Positions 1-11,525 of a stretch of DNA of 64,000 nt are shown in pieces. Made by a program: the position numbers and the translations under genes. The stretch is from Membranipora membranacea (lineage: Eukaryota; Bryozoa; Gymnolaemata; Cheilostomatida; Membraniporidae), in NCBI GenBank assembly GCA_914767715.1, contig OU612071.1:12199493-12263492 (forward strand), given 5' to 3'. Numbering within the stretch: the stretch's first letter is position 1; every line of letters starts with the position of its first letter. Below the pieces are notes generated by a model, which saw only the letters and a list, made by a program, of their open reading frames with translations, was not told the origin of the DNA and did not search any database.

Positions 1-260
1 CGCTCGAAACATCTCAAACATCAGCTTGAAAATTAATGAACAGACATCAATGTTTGAGTTGATGAATGATTCGGCCTCCGCTGAGAGAAACTCCTTGTAC
101 GTACAATTAGAAAACCTGAATGATTCAACAACAACGGCGATGGATCAGTTGTATACTCAACGAAACACCTTCTTAACACATCTTAATGAGCTCACAACAA
201 TAGCGATTGATGAAAACATGGACTTCTCAAGTGCCTCTGCTTTGGTACAACCCTACTTTT
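1..260 (+). CDS. Gene A, end of large coiled-coil exon
   Basis: Reading frame starts at base 2 and stays open to the donor at 261 (GTAAGT), phase 1. An apparent ORF continues to 373, but this is read-through into the intron: genes B and C have a donor at the same point. It encodes the last part of the coiled-coil stalk. Confidence 0.75.
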
Positions 261-2128
261 GTAAGTTAGTTGAGTCATTCATATGCAATTTGATCCCACG
301 TTTTGAATCGGAGGCATCTAATGATTTGTCCGATTCTGATATGAATGAATGCGATTTTCCTGATGAATTTTAGGTTATGTATTATGAAACGCAGCCATAG
401 TTCATCCTTGTTGGGACAATTCTGGCAGGAAGAGCGTCCATGAGCAAGGGCTCCTGTGTACCAAAATTAGTCATTGGGTCATTATCAAGTTGTTATTATG
501 CATTGCTGGCCCCAAGTACTCATGTTAAACACTAGGTTCCGCTCCAAAAGTGTGTCATTGGTTACCATATTTTGTCACGATATCAAATCAATCATCCTCT
601 AGCAGTCCATTGTGTCGAAACTATAATGGTAAGGGATGTCGATCATTGTGCTCGAAATTTACTGAGAACTTTGCGTGTTTTTCTGCTCATGCAATGCAAT
701 CAAGACTTTATTGATAATGTCCAATAACCATGACCTTTTGCTAAAAGACCTTTCATAGAGACATGATTCTTGGCTAGATGCTAAAGTGGATTATGATCTC
801 ATCACTGAGGTTGGGCACCTTAACTCTATTGTGCTATTCTCAGGCACTTTCGCATATGTGGCCTTTATGGCGATCCCTCATGTCGATCCTCAATGTTGAT
901 GCTGTAAAGTTTGTGATAATCTTCAATGCATTTTTACAACATTAAAACGTCGACGATCAGTACTACATAGGGTGAATAATGATTATAATTATGTTCAAAG
1001 GTGGTCAATGTACCGATGAGTCAAGCCCATGTACACTTGGAGAGTTTGACGAACTCCTCTGTCAGCGGGGTTTCCTGCAGTCGCATAAAAGATATGGGGA
1101 AAGAAGTTATTCAAATTTACTCCGTTATTCTACAATACTAAAGAATCCAGGATTCAAAGGATTGAGCATAATATTCCATGCGTATGAGGTTCGTTGAGTA
1201 ATAATAATAATAATAAATAATAATAAATAATAATAAAATCTGCCGAATAAGATGTGATACAAAATATCAGCCTCAAAGTAAGTCTTCAAGTCTATGCCCC
1301 ACACTGATAGCTAATGCGTCTGGTTACGGGACAAATACTCAATAGTGTGTTCAAGCCTACATGCGGTTGAAGCCCTTTTCACCAGATGTTTCTAATAAAA
1401 TTAGCCATATAATTATACTTATTGCTCCAACAATTATTAGCTCAAATCCCATACATGTACAATCTGCATCTTTTTTTCTTCTTTCGGCCGTTTGATATAA
1501 TTTCAGATAAATCAGGGACATTCTGATCAAAGATTTTCTACTGTTGATCAATAAATTCACAATGGTTTCACACTATTAGAATATATTAGAAGCACTAGTA
1601 GTGCAGATCATACAGAGAAAACCGATCCCTTGCCGAGCACTCATTAATTTGTTTTACTATAATAACCCCAAGATTTTTGTCGCCCTAGATACAAATGTGA
1701 GAGCAGTCGCTAATCAAGAGAGAGTATGAGTGTCATATTAATTTATTTTGCATTGCATATTGCTTCATATTATTACGCATTGTCGCTTATAGGTAGAAGA
1801 AGAATATGACTGGCTGGAAATCGGGATTGCTGATAAACGCTACCAGAGATGCGACAACTCTGTTGATCCTTTGATTTACAACTTTAACGTTTCAGAGGCT
1901 GACGATATCTACGTAACTTTTATGTCTGATTCTTCTGGAATTAGACCTGGTTTTATGATTGAGTTCAACTTCGAATTAATCCCTAATACGGAATCAGCAT
2001 ACAAAGCAACCATAGATCATATTAAGTGTATAGTTTATGAATCGCCTCAAGCATTCCCTGATCCCTGGTCAACGGACACTTTCACATCTTCAACTCCTGA
2101 AACCATTGCCGACCCTGACGGCAAGTAA
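1..2128 (+). CDS. Gene A (3' part): coiled-coil / CUB-like membrane receptor paralogue
   Basis: Three exons of a gene whose 5' part lies left of the window: 1-260, 1001-1188 and 1793-2128. The first is the end of the coiled-coil exon; it carries the family phrase NDSASAERNSLYVQLENL and leaves a phase-1 donor (T|GTAAGT). The second starts after AAAG at 1000, completes a Cys codon and holds the N-half of the CUB-like domain (CTLGEF, CQRGF, NPGFKGL). The third starts after TTATAG at 1792 in phase 0 and holds the C-half (SDSSG, then GFMIEFNFEL), ending at TAA. The C-terminus has an acidic Ser/Thr/Pro tail of about 25 residues that genes B and C lack. The reading frame is open throughout. Domain assignment rests on residue pattern and on alignment to B and C. 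The CG-type Cys before the last strands in B and C is not kept in the same form here. The role is inferred: extracellular C-terminal domain of a type II membrane protein. Confidence 0.75.
1001..1188 (+). CDS. Gene A, CUB-like domain exon 1
   Basis: Acceptor AAAG at 997-1000, donor GTTCGT at 1189. 188 bp, entering in phase 1 and leaving in phase 0, as in the equivalent exons of genes B (191 bp) and C (185 bp). Shared residues include ESS.CTLG, CQRGF.SH and NPGFKGL. Confidence 0.75.
1199..1237 (+). repeat. AAT-type microsatellite
   Basis: Run of TAATAA units in the intron just after the first CUB-like exon of gene A. Confidence 0.9.
1793..2128 (+). CDS. Gene A, terminal CUB-like exon
   Basis: Acceptor TTATAG at 1787-1792, stop TAA at 2126-2128. 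It encodes 111 residues with the conserved GFMIEFNFELIP strand and SAYKATID segment found in the terminal exons of B and C. The last ~25 residues are Pro/Ser/Thr/Asp-rich and specific to this copy. Confidence 0.75.
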   Translation, partial: VEEEYDWLEIGIADKRYQRCDNSVDPLIYNFNVSEADDIYVTFMSDSSGIRPGFMIEFNFELIPNTESAYKATIDHIKCIVYESPQAFPDPWSTDTFTSSTPETIADPDGK

Positions 2129-2559
2129 AATGATATTGTGATGTCTAAGCCTGAGCAATGAGAATACAACTTTAGCTGAGTTGTGTAGATGAAGTGGTTT
2201 TTGGTGTGATGAAACATGTAACACATTGAAAGCATTGTTGGCGAATACTTTCATGAATGTCTACGGGTTCAGGTTTCAGTTCACAAGATTTGATAATAAA
2301 ACGATACATGTAGAATGAAAGCCAGCTCACTTTATTTCTTCATTGTAAAAGCCTAAGTCTTCATTGCGGAGAGGGTTACCCCTCTAGAGTACAGGTGCAG
2401 GGACCCATGGTACTCAAGCCGCACCCTATGCCCTTGCCCGCCGGAATTCCGGCTACTCTTTATATCGAAGAGGCAGAGGGGGATATTTTTACTGCATGAG
2501 GGGTGTGCAAACACACAGTGGACCTCCGGTAGTTTTAGTCCCATTCCGCAAGGACCTGG

Positions 2560-2675
2560 CTAGGATGAATGGCGCGCCAGTACCAAATCAGAAATGACTG
2601 CCGGTGCTGGGAATTGAACCTGTACCTCACAGATCGCAAGTCCGCCCCTTAACCATCAGACCACTCCCGACTGTA
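2560..2675 (-). repeat. tRNA-derived SINE head (minus)
   Basis: On the minus strand it reads TGGTCTGATGGTTAAGGGG (A-box-like), then about 35 bp on GGTTCAATTCC (B box). Stem pairing is too poor for a functional tRNA, so a SINE promoter region is likely. The SINE body may extend to about 2353. Confidence 0.55.
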
Positions 2676-3183
2676 AGAGCCTTTACATTGACTTTTATGA
2701 ACACAGTAATAGAAAAAGAAAGTATACCCATCACTACATCCAGAAAGGTTTTGCACATGTCTTGAGTGCTACACAAACCTTAAGTTAATTACCAACGACA
2801 AGTATTGTGAACAATATGGATCTGATAAATTTAAGAACAGTCTAAGCCAATTAATGAGGATTCTCTGTGATAACTTCTCTCTCCAATATTCCTTGTGAGG
2901 TTTTTGCAATGGTTGTAGTGATCAATTAATTCTTCTAAGATGTGTAGTGGTAGTTGTCTCCCTGTTTTTCAACACTTATATTACAGTTAAGCAGAAAATC
3001 CTAGAATTTTCAGGGATCACTCTTTTCATTCTTGTTGGCAAAGGACATCAATCCTTTTGCACTGGCAGAAGCTGTGCTGTTCAACCACAGTTAGGTTTTT
3101 TGTCATTAATAGTCACTGTTATAAGGATATACCTTCAATGATAAAACAGCGTTCTCCAAGTAAGAAATACTCAGTGTTAAGAT

Positions 3184-3255
3184 GGCTGCAAGGCGAGTTA
3201 GTGATATAACAATGTGATATTTGATAATGCGCTGCCCTAACTCACATTGCAGCTA
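3184..3255. repeat. Short inverted-repeat (hairpin) element
   Basis: Arms of about 20 bp (TGGCTGCAAGGCGAGTTAG and its near complement CTAACTCACATTGCAGC). It is related in its core to the larger hairpin at 3375-3476. Confidence 0.6.
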
Positions 3256-3374
3256 TTGCATTGGGACTTTCACCTTATCATAAAGACTGAAATTGTCAGA
3301 CAGTGAGTTTGGTTGCAAACATGTACACCACGGTGTAATTCATATAAAAAGAAGCCTGATTGATGTTAGTCTAA

Positions 3375-3476
3375 GTGATCAGACAGCTTCAATGCGAGTT
3401 AGGAGAATTACATTATCAACCATTCCCATGGGTGATAATGTAATACCACTAACTCGCATTGGAGCCATCTGAGCAC
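3375..3476. repeat. Foldback MITE, 102 bp
   Basis: Near-perfect arms of about 44 bp meet at a short centre (CCATTCCCATGG). The arms contain AATGCGAGTTAG and ATTACATTATCA. The structure is that of a foldback or solo-TIR transposon. I see no clear target duplication. Confidence 0.7.
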
Positions 3477-3639
3477 GTGGACTAGGTTGATGAGTCCATT
3501 CAACCAAAAAGAACAAATCTTGTGCTATGCTGCCAACACGCTGCTATAAACTAGATCAAACATGATCCGACTGGCCTGCATTTAGAGTTTTGAGCCACAG
3601 CTTGCCATTGTAAATGGGAATGATCGAAATGTGGGTTGG

Positions 3640-3870
3640 ATCATACTTGATATAATCGAAGACTCTAACTTGGGTTCGAATCCTGGTGGCCGCAGATTTG
3701 TTTCGATGTTATTTTTTCTCAGCTCTATCATGGAAATGGCTGCATATTTCGAGATCGAGCCAAGAGGTGACAACTCAGCTCGATGAAGGCCGACCTTGAA
3801 ATTCACATGGAAACATGGTGAATGGCTCCCATCAGTGAGTGAATTTTCAAAATTCTTCATTTTGATGCGC
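3640..3870 (+). repeat. Probable tRNA-derived SINE
   Basis: The B-box-like GGGTTCGAATCCTGG at about 3670 is followed by a body ending ACATGGAAACATGGTGAATGG. A close match to that ending lies near 47360, which supports a dispersed family. The minus-strand ORF over it is an artefact. Confidence 0.45.
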
Positions 3871-5599
3871 ATATTATATTATTCGGGCGGACAGGCAGTG
3901 CGCCTTGCAATGCTATAATTATAATTTTAATACAACCTCTGATTTGACCGGTGCCTCTGAGGTAATCTAATAACGGAAACATTCACATAAATTTTACCTT
4001 TTTGGTGTGCCGGATCGTCTTAGTTTTGTTAGTTACTTGTTTTGCTCACAATTCCCTGTACTTATTAATTAAATTATTATTGCGCATCGAGCATAGTAAT
4101 TAACACCCATTATTTTAATTACAGTGGACTAATTCAAAAAGATATTTTGTGTGTAAAATGCATTGATATCAAAGGGTCATATTATCGAAAAAGATAATTT
4201 TCCTAAGCAGAATGTGCACAAAATCCGAAAAAATATCATAATATAAAGTGTCAGCTGCAAAGTCATGGTATCAATACCTCATAAAATCCAACCACAAATC
4301 CAACCATCAAATGACAGCTGAAGAAGAACAAACTAAAAAAAAACTAAATAGGGTCATAAAAAAACATAATTTGATCAGCAACAAAAAAAGTACATAAGGC
4401 TGGAGAAATATAAAAAAAAACGAATATTCTGTGTAGATAACAGCGAATAAACTCGACCTTAACCGAATTAACTACCTAGTGATTAGCATACCGAATGCGG
4501 TTATAAAATAAGATAAGTTTATAATCAGTTTATCAGCGATGGAGTCAAGTTGCTTTGTCTCACCCTCGTATACACCACATGGTTACAATATTGCAATGTG
4601 GGTTCTCCGGTTTACGGAGTCACCACATTAACTCTCTAAGACTGAGATCTGTGCTCACAAGCTTGGGACGATGATTCTCGCTCTGTGACACTGTCTTTGT
4701 ACAATTATCTAGATACGATCTCATTTAATTCGAGCGCAAAAATCTGACTCAAGAGCATGTCTTTAAATTCTTATCAAGTCATTTAAAATCAAACGCAATT
4801 CAACTTAACACTGCATGTCTTCTTTTAACAAGTTATATTTTCTATTTAATAATACCATGCATGCTCAATTTAATTCATTTATTCTATTTCCCTATAGAAG
4901 TCAACTACTGACTACTGTACAATAAATAAAATAAATAAATATGATATGTAAAACTTTCATGTTTAAAAAGTGACCTGACTCCAAATGAAGGTGCAAACAA
5001 AGCGCCTGCCTGCCGACCAGAAGGCCGCCAAACAGATCATGATTTTCAATTGACAACAATGTTCTTATATAGTATAAACCCAGACACATTAACAAACTGT
5101 TGACACCAATAAGCAAAAAAAAACAAGATTTAAAACACAATTTTCAATTACTGCAAAAAGAGGGTTGATCCGCAGCAAGAGTGAGTTGGTGTAAGTTAAC
5201 CGATGGTGTTTTATGCTAATTCTGCATTGTCTCTGTGGGCGCCACCTTTCCTGCGTTGCCACGGTTGTGGCGTTAGGTGGTACGGGTTTAAATTAGCATT
5301 TTTAATTTAATTGAATTGCGTGACCTCGACTTGAAGTTTAATGTCCTGACTGTTAACAGCGTGTCCTTGAGTCTAGCTTGAGTGTACTGATGATGATATG
5401 AATATTGAATATTGTCTGACGTTGTTATCCTATGGTAGTTTTCCCTGGCTAGATATGTCTGCTACTGTGGATGGGACAGCAATACGGGATCAGTCACATC
5501 TCTAATCATAGTATATACAAATCTGTCTACAAAAGAAGCAGTGATATATTATGGATAAGGTAGGAATCGCAAAAGCTTCTGATGTTTTATTGAAAGCAA

Positions 5600-6085
5600 T
5601 CAATTAAAAAGGAGACTCTGTGTGAGCTGGAATGGGTATTGAACCCGATCGTAGCCCGTGGGTTTAACCACCTCTGATCAGTACCGGGACGAGTCGGGTT
5701 TTAACTTCCTCAGGCCTAGCTTGTGAATTTATATGCACTACCAACTTGTAATTACTAGCTGGTCATAGCACTGCCTGCACCCAGACTCAATCCAGGGACC
5801 TCATGCTACATTGGAAATGAATACTATATGCTCATGACAACAGCTTTTAGTCATAATTATGCTGTGATCATTTAACACTCTCAACATTACATAAAGCTTT
5901 CTTCAGACATCTATAAATCAAAATAAATCATTATACTTGACAGAAAATCATGAAATTTAGTCTTAACATAGCTCCTTATGTCTAGATGAGAAATTACAAA
6001 CTGAATCAAACTTAAAATGTACTATTAGCTAATTGCTCTTGTGATAAGTGAATGAAAATACACCGTTCTTTTAAATAGTGATATC
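5600..6085 (-). repeat. Dispersed repeat, inverted partner of 27931-28571
   Basis: The minus strand aligns with the hAT-like element at 27.9-28.6 kb, for example AATTAGCTAATAGTACA, TTTGATTCAGTTTGTAAT and GATGTCTGAAGAAAGCTTT. It also carries a tRNA-like stretch with the B box GGGTTCAATACCC near 5640. This is an older, degraded copy with no intact ends seen. Confidence 0.6.
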
Positions 6086-6295
6086 TGAAGAACGACTCAT
6101 CTTGGCATCAGTAAAGCAATCATATTATAAAGGTTTTTGGGTATGTCAAATTCTATGGCGATATCCATTTTGATCGCAAATGACCTTGAGATCCAATATG
6201 GGCACCTACAACAGCAATAGTTTTTGTAACACATTGTAGTAGTTAAAACTGAGGGGATTTGGGTTATCATGTAATAAGTTCAAATCATATGACGA

Positions 6296-6574
6296 ATGGT
6301 CAATCTTGATGTCACATGCCCCCAAGAAAATATGTCTGCCATAGATAGTAGTCAACTGTCAGATAGCAGTTATTATCATGCAACAACCCAGGCAATAGGG
6401 ATTATATGGGGAAGGTGCACAGTTCGAACACATCGTACACTCATATTATTGCTATTTGCTAAGAAACAGAAGATTGGGCTGCCGCTAAAGAGGGACGCAA
6501 GGTGCCCTACTCCTCATACTGAGAATGTGATACATTTTAGAAAACTAGAATGCATCCTAGAGGTGAGGCCATAG
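6296..6574 (+). other. Unsupported 92-codon ORF
   Basis: Open frame in repeat-rich DNA with no recognised domain and no paralogue in the window. No splice context supports it. It is probably a chance ORF. Confidence 0.1.
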
Positions 6575-6924
6575 AGGACCTCCTAACCATAAGTGTGCAG
6601 CAAGCTGCCAAAACTGAACTGGCACTAATCGGCCATTGGCAGTGACACTTTGATCTTAGCCACCACCGTTTGTTTGACAATTGTTCCTCCCTCTTTTGCA
6701 ACATTTAATCAGTTCATCATACTCAGGCGTATGGAGACCAATGTGAGCTCTTCAAAATATCTTATTATTATTGTAATACACTTCAACATGATAACCGGTG
6801 CATCAATTTAGCAACAGTCATCATACAATGAGCACAAACTGGGTGAAGCATCCACACCAGCTTGTGAAGTTGAATCTTTAAAGTGAGAAAGTTATCATGA
6901 GGGAATTATTCTGACTTCAAAGTC

Positions 6925-7190
6925 AAAGTGCATTTGATTCCACATTCACTCCGAAGAGATATTTTTGATCAAGCGGTGAGCGATCAAGCGGATTTTGAAA
7001 TGAAAAACTGCCCATAACTGAGTTACTGAGTGATCATGATCTGTTAGGGAGCTCATTACCAAATCACGCAGTCATTTTTGAAAGGAAACAGAGTATGCAA
7101 TTTGGGAACAAATTTTCCTATGTGACAGACCATATAAGCGATGATTTTGAGCAAAGTGCGAGTGATGATTCGCTTTAAAAACCTCACTCA
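6925..7190. repeat. MITE-like repeat (family shared with 39545-39810)
   Basis: The two regions share CACATTCACTCCG, GCGGTGAGCG, TGATCATGA, CTGTTAGGGAGCTC, ATATGCAATTTGGGAACAAA and GCGATGATTTTGAGCAA in the same order. No protein is encoded. GAGTGA/GCGA motifs link it loosely to the GGGGGTCTTTC family. Confidence 0.65.
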
Positions 7191-7439
7191 TTATAATTGT
7201 ATGACCATATAAGCTCTCTTGCTAAAGAGTATGCAGATAGAACGGTAATTTTGCAGTTTTTATGGATGATGAAGGACTTCCCTTGGGGAATAAAGATTAG
7301 AGACTGCCAAAATCACTATCCAATCGCGGAGCTGAGCGAGCGGGTCCAGCTAGTGATCTCAGTTCCCAATGGCTGACTATTTGATGGGTATATGATTATG
7401 TACACTCTGAATAAACTCGTTGGGAACAATAGGACAAAT

Positions 7440-8075
7440 ATTGATGAATGAATGCCAAGACTAGGCAATCCAGGACAAGATGCGCCTAAATGCTGCTAAA
7501 AATTGTCTAAACATTGCTCTGATGAAATATAAAGAATGAACGACCCACTAGCTATGAACCATCAAAACTAAGTAAAATCAGTAACAAACACAAAACTCCT
7601 TGGTGTGACACTAGAATCTCACTTGTCTTCCTCAGAGCATATAGCGGCCATCAAAAAGTCTGCCACCAAAAAGAACCATTGCCTTCTCGTCCTGAAACAG
7701 TCGGGAGTGGATAAAACATCACTCCCCATATTTACCAGAACCAGCCTACAATCAGTCACGCTTCACTGGCCTGGTATCCCAGTATCACCGACCACCTGAA
7801 GGGGAGGTGAACAAACCCAACGGCTCACACTCTGAATCATTTATGGTGATGAGGAGCACTACTGTGATCGCCTAGCAGCTGCCAAAATCAACACACTATC
7901 GGAGACGCTTAATCAACAGTGCAATAAATACACTAGTAAAGTGAAAACCAACTCAGAACAATTACTGAGGGACAGACCGATTGAAAAAAACAACATTTTT
8001 ACGGGCTAAACAATCAACCTCAAAGCTATCCGATTTTTTTATACCGAAGTGGAGAACAAATAAACCAAGGCCAAG
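7440..8075 (+). pseudogene. LINE (non-LTR retrotransposon) reverse transcriptase 3' remnant
   Basis: Conceptual translation across two frames resembles the C-terminal region of LINE-type reverse transcriptases: KLLGVTLESHLSSSEHI, then a helical stretch with KSATKK, LKQSGV and TSLPIF. After a frame change it continues as LRIIYGDEEHYCDRL (usual form: R..RII.G..Y...L). In-frame stops and at least one frameshift make it dead. The catalytic palm motif is not included, so this is a 5'-truncated tail, as is common for LINEs. Family assignment is by residue pattern only; the clade is uncertain. Confidence 0.6.
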
Positions 8076-8082
8076 CAATACA

Positions 8083-8142
8083 GGGGGGTCTTTCAATTAG
8101 AAAGAGTGATCCTTTACTACTAAAGCAAGTTATCACTATAAC
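8083..8142 (+). repeat. Truncated GGGGGTCTTTC-family MITE end
   Basis: Left terminus (GGGGGGTCTTTCAATTAGAA) and the adjoining CTAAAGCAAGTTATCACTAT block of the MITE family found many times to the right. It stops exactly where the hAT-like element at 8143 begins. Confidence 0.7.
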
Positions 8143-9116
8143 TAGGGGTGGAACGGATCAGGGATAGGCAACCTCGGATCGGATATCGGATCAGTCCATA
8201 ATTTCAACCTCGGATCGGACGCTTAATTTACCAGTCCGAGCAACTGTAATCTTGCACCATAATATAAATTTAAGGTCATTGAATACATGGATAAACACCG
8301 TCAACAATCTTTTCCCTAGTTAAAGAGTTCTAACTCCGGTGGTTCAGTGGCATTACATTATGATCTCATGATAATGTCATGCCAGTGAACCAACGGAGTT
8401 AGAGCTCTTTAACTATCTTTTCCCTGAACCGATAGCCTAATTTAAATGTCCATATATACCACTCAAACAGCCACGGCGCATGGATCACACAAACAGATTA
8501 TATGAAAAGAGCATTTTAAGAGTACAAAGATCTCTTGACTATGAGCATTCGGGCATAGACACTCAATTCGCCAGGATCACTCAAACCCCGATGTTTATAA
8601 TCACTGAGTTTGAACCAACTCCCTGCTTCTATGTCCCAAACTCTCTGCCATGATTAGGATAGGAATTGTCCTCCTAAGAAGCAGAAGAGGATAACCTTGC
8701 ACATCAAACTAGACAGTTTGTTACAAGGAACATCATTGGACAAGAATTGTTCACACCGATCTGAGTAAAGATGCTTCTCTCAATTTCAGCAGAAAAACTC
8801 ACATTCATCAAATTTAATCAGCAACAATATCGATAGCTATGAAAATGAGATAGGTATTGAATGCCTACTAATCACCACTGAACTGAACTGAGTGCTTTCA
8901 GCCAAACTCAATTATCTAATCTGAACTACAAATTAATGACTATCATACTTCCTTTTATGTCATCTTTAGTGAGATAAATGATGCTAAGTAAGTGTTGATT
9001 AAAACGTAAATCATCTCGGATCAGACATAACACACATATCCGATCCGGTTTGTGGTTAAATCCAAGGTCAAATATCCGAAATTCAACTCCAACCTCAAGA
9101 GGTCGTTCCACCCCTA
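8143..9116. mobile_element. hAT-like nonautonomous DNA transposon, ~974 bp
   Basis: Perfect 13-bp terminal inverted repeats TAGGGGTGGAACG / CGTTCCACCCCTA, of the form common in hAT elements. Subterminal GGATCGGAT-type repeats occur at both ends in opposite orientation. The 8-bp flanks do not match well, so the target duplication has decayed. No transposase is recognised inside; the minus-strand ORF 8926-9363 crosses the right end and is probably meaningless. A hairpin MITE is nested within it. Confidence 0.65.
8318..8414. mobile_element. 97-bp foldback MITE with 11-bp target duplication
   Basis: Arms of about 45 bp (AGTTAAAGAGTTCTAACTCC to its near complement) with a tiny loop. It is flanked by an exact 11-bp direct repeat ATCTTTTCCCT at 8307-8317 and 8415-8425. 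Duplications of 9-11 bp are typical of Mutator-like transposition. Confidence 0.8.
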
Positions 9117-11284
9117 ACTCTGTATCAATCTGTGTGAAGCCCCATAAGTCAGACGGACTCGATGATTCAACAAAAACTCCAGTCAGTTGTGAAGAGTTAT
9201 CTGTACTAAATTTACCGAGTCCAGTCTTACCATTTCTAGTTCTATTTGTGTAGTAGATTGAATATATTATTGATAGGGGATTCTCTAAATCCCGCTCTAT
9301 ATGAGTGATTTTTGTGTTGATTGAGTCACTCGTTAATTCCTCTAGCTGAAATATTTTCTTCAATGACCAGTCTCTTTAAAAAGAATATATTTCTTTAACT
9401 CAGTCCCTCTGACTTATTAGGCAATGAATAACCCTGAATTGGCAATGAAGACAGACATAATTTAATTTACCAATTGAAGGTATCTGTTATGAAGGGGAGA
9501 ATGAAACTAATTCAGACACTTCTCTTTGACTTTAAGACTGGGTATTGTAGTAATCTCCCCTTCATCATCATGTGCGTAATGTGTTGTTGTGTATTTTGAA
9601 TCCTCTCCTTGAGAGTTGACCAGCCTGTATCGTATCAATGAAACTCTGAAAGTAAACAAAGGACAGAACTTAAAATAGAGCCAACATTATGTCTTTTTGA
9701 AAAACTTAAAATTATAATTGCTTGATTTCCTACACCAACGGTATGTAACCTGATCAGGCTGGTGTGGCTGGGGTGGGAAGGTGGGGAAGGGGGACAGCCT
9801 TGGTAAATCAATTTGGTAAGAGAGGACAACTCATAAATGAATTGCAATAGTTGTGAATTCGCAATAAAATAAGAGTTGTCCAATTTTATTCTATGGTCTC
9901 TTGCAAATAAGAGCACAATAGAGAAATTGAGTAAGTTGATGTCTGTTTATCGATGCCTATTGATCACGATGTTGAAATTTAGTAAATAAATTTTCTTCAC
10001 TCCAGCCAGCCTCTACTAGCTAAGCCTAAGTAAGTAGTAGTTTTACAAACACTATGAAATATCAAATGAACAAGAAATTATACGGGATAAGAAGAAAAAT
10101 CAAATGTCAAACTAATAAAGATATGTTGTGTTAGTTGGCTCTTGATCGTTAATCCGACAATGGAAAAATAGACAGGTCTGTGTCATGGCCTTGAAGAGGT
10201 CACGATGGATTAACTCAGGCTGTCCCGCCTCCCCACCCTGACATGACAGCCTGCCCAGGCTAAACGGTATGTGCACTCCAGTAGAATTGAGTGGATGAAC
10301 TCGCTGTAAAAAGGCCCTTCATATGACTACTGTACCATATTTAGACCTTTGGTATAAGATGGACAGTCTGAGAAAATATTTAGCTTTCTCGTTAGGATTT
10401 CCTGATACAGGGAATCGAACACTTTCCCTTTCGGCCTTAGGTTAAGAAGTTTAGTTGTAAGAGTTGGCAACCAACCCACCCCTAACTATGTGATACTTTG
10501 GTTGCCTAGCAACTGAGGTTCCTCTAGTTTATTACAATCACATTGAGTGTGGATAACAATGATTAATAACAATAATTCATGTCCCTTTCCGCTTGATGCA
10601 TCAATGCAGAATACAAATTGCTACTAGTTGCAACACAATTGTGCCTATTTCTGACAAAACTCTTTTTTCTTAAATCTCAATCCAATGGCAAGTTGATAAA
10701 TACACAACTGATCCAGTACCTAAAAAATGTCATAAACAAAGATACTGGCACACCGTCTCAAAAACCAATGTAGATTCTACTCTTTTGGGCTTCTAAGTGA
10801 ACTGCAGTGCTGCTAGGCCAGCAAGTAAACGGGGATGTGACAATAGCATGATTGCTTTAACCAACTTGAAATGCCACTAGGATTTACTTCACACCAAAGA
10901 CTCAAAAAACAATTGAGAGAGCCATAATTTGAACAATGTTCACACACGTCTGTATCTCGATAAAGGAGCCAAAGCGCTCCGAGTGAGATTAATTAGATGA
11001 GAGATGAGAGATCAACAAAAAGGCTATGGGCTGCAAATCGCCCTAAAATTGTATACCTCACTGAAGTTGTATATGGCGCCCTGTCTAAGGAGTTATTGTT
11101 TTCCCAGTTTAGTTATGTGCGCGCTGTATTATATTTCAATGTTACACTCACCCTGTATTGCATTATTGCACCAGAAACCAAAACATGATCAGTTTGTCAA
11201 ATTTATCCAATTTCTCTCTTTACCTTTTAAATTAAGATACAACTTACCAGGAAAAACAGCCACTTCATTAAAAACGTATCCATT

Positions 11285-11525
11285 GTAGATGGTTCGGCGA
11301 ATCGTGCGGTAGATGGTGCAGTAGATGGAGCGGTAGATTGTGCCGTATATGGTACGGTTGATGGTACAGTAGATGGTTCGGTAGATGGTTCGGTAGATGG
11401 TTCGGTGAATCGTACGGTAGTTATTCTTCTAATATAGGTCTGATATAGGTTTGATTTAGGTATAATATAGGTCTGATATAGGTATAATATAAGTCTGATA
11501 TAGGTCCAGAATAAGTCTGAGAGAT
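11285..11525. repeat. Composite minisatellite, 10-12 bp units
   Basis: The first part (to about 11415) is GATGGTTCGGTA-type 12-mers with variants. The second (about 11430-11520) is a TATAGGTCTGATA-type repeat. On the minus strand this reads as (STEP/STAP)n; that ORF is a translation of the repeat, not a gene. Confidence 0.85.

Noticed and set aside
261-373. Continuation of the gene A open frame past 260
   Set aside because: Genes B and C use a donor at the same position and the domain continues only from 1001; read as intron.
8926-9363. 145-codon minus-strand frame
   Set aside because: Crosses the right terminus of the hAT-like element and has no recognisable domain.
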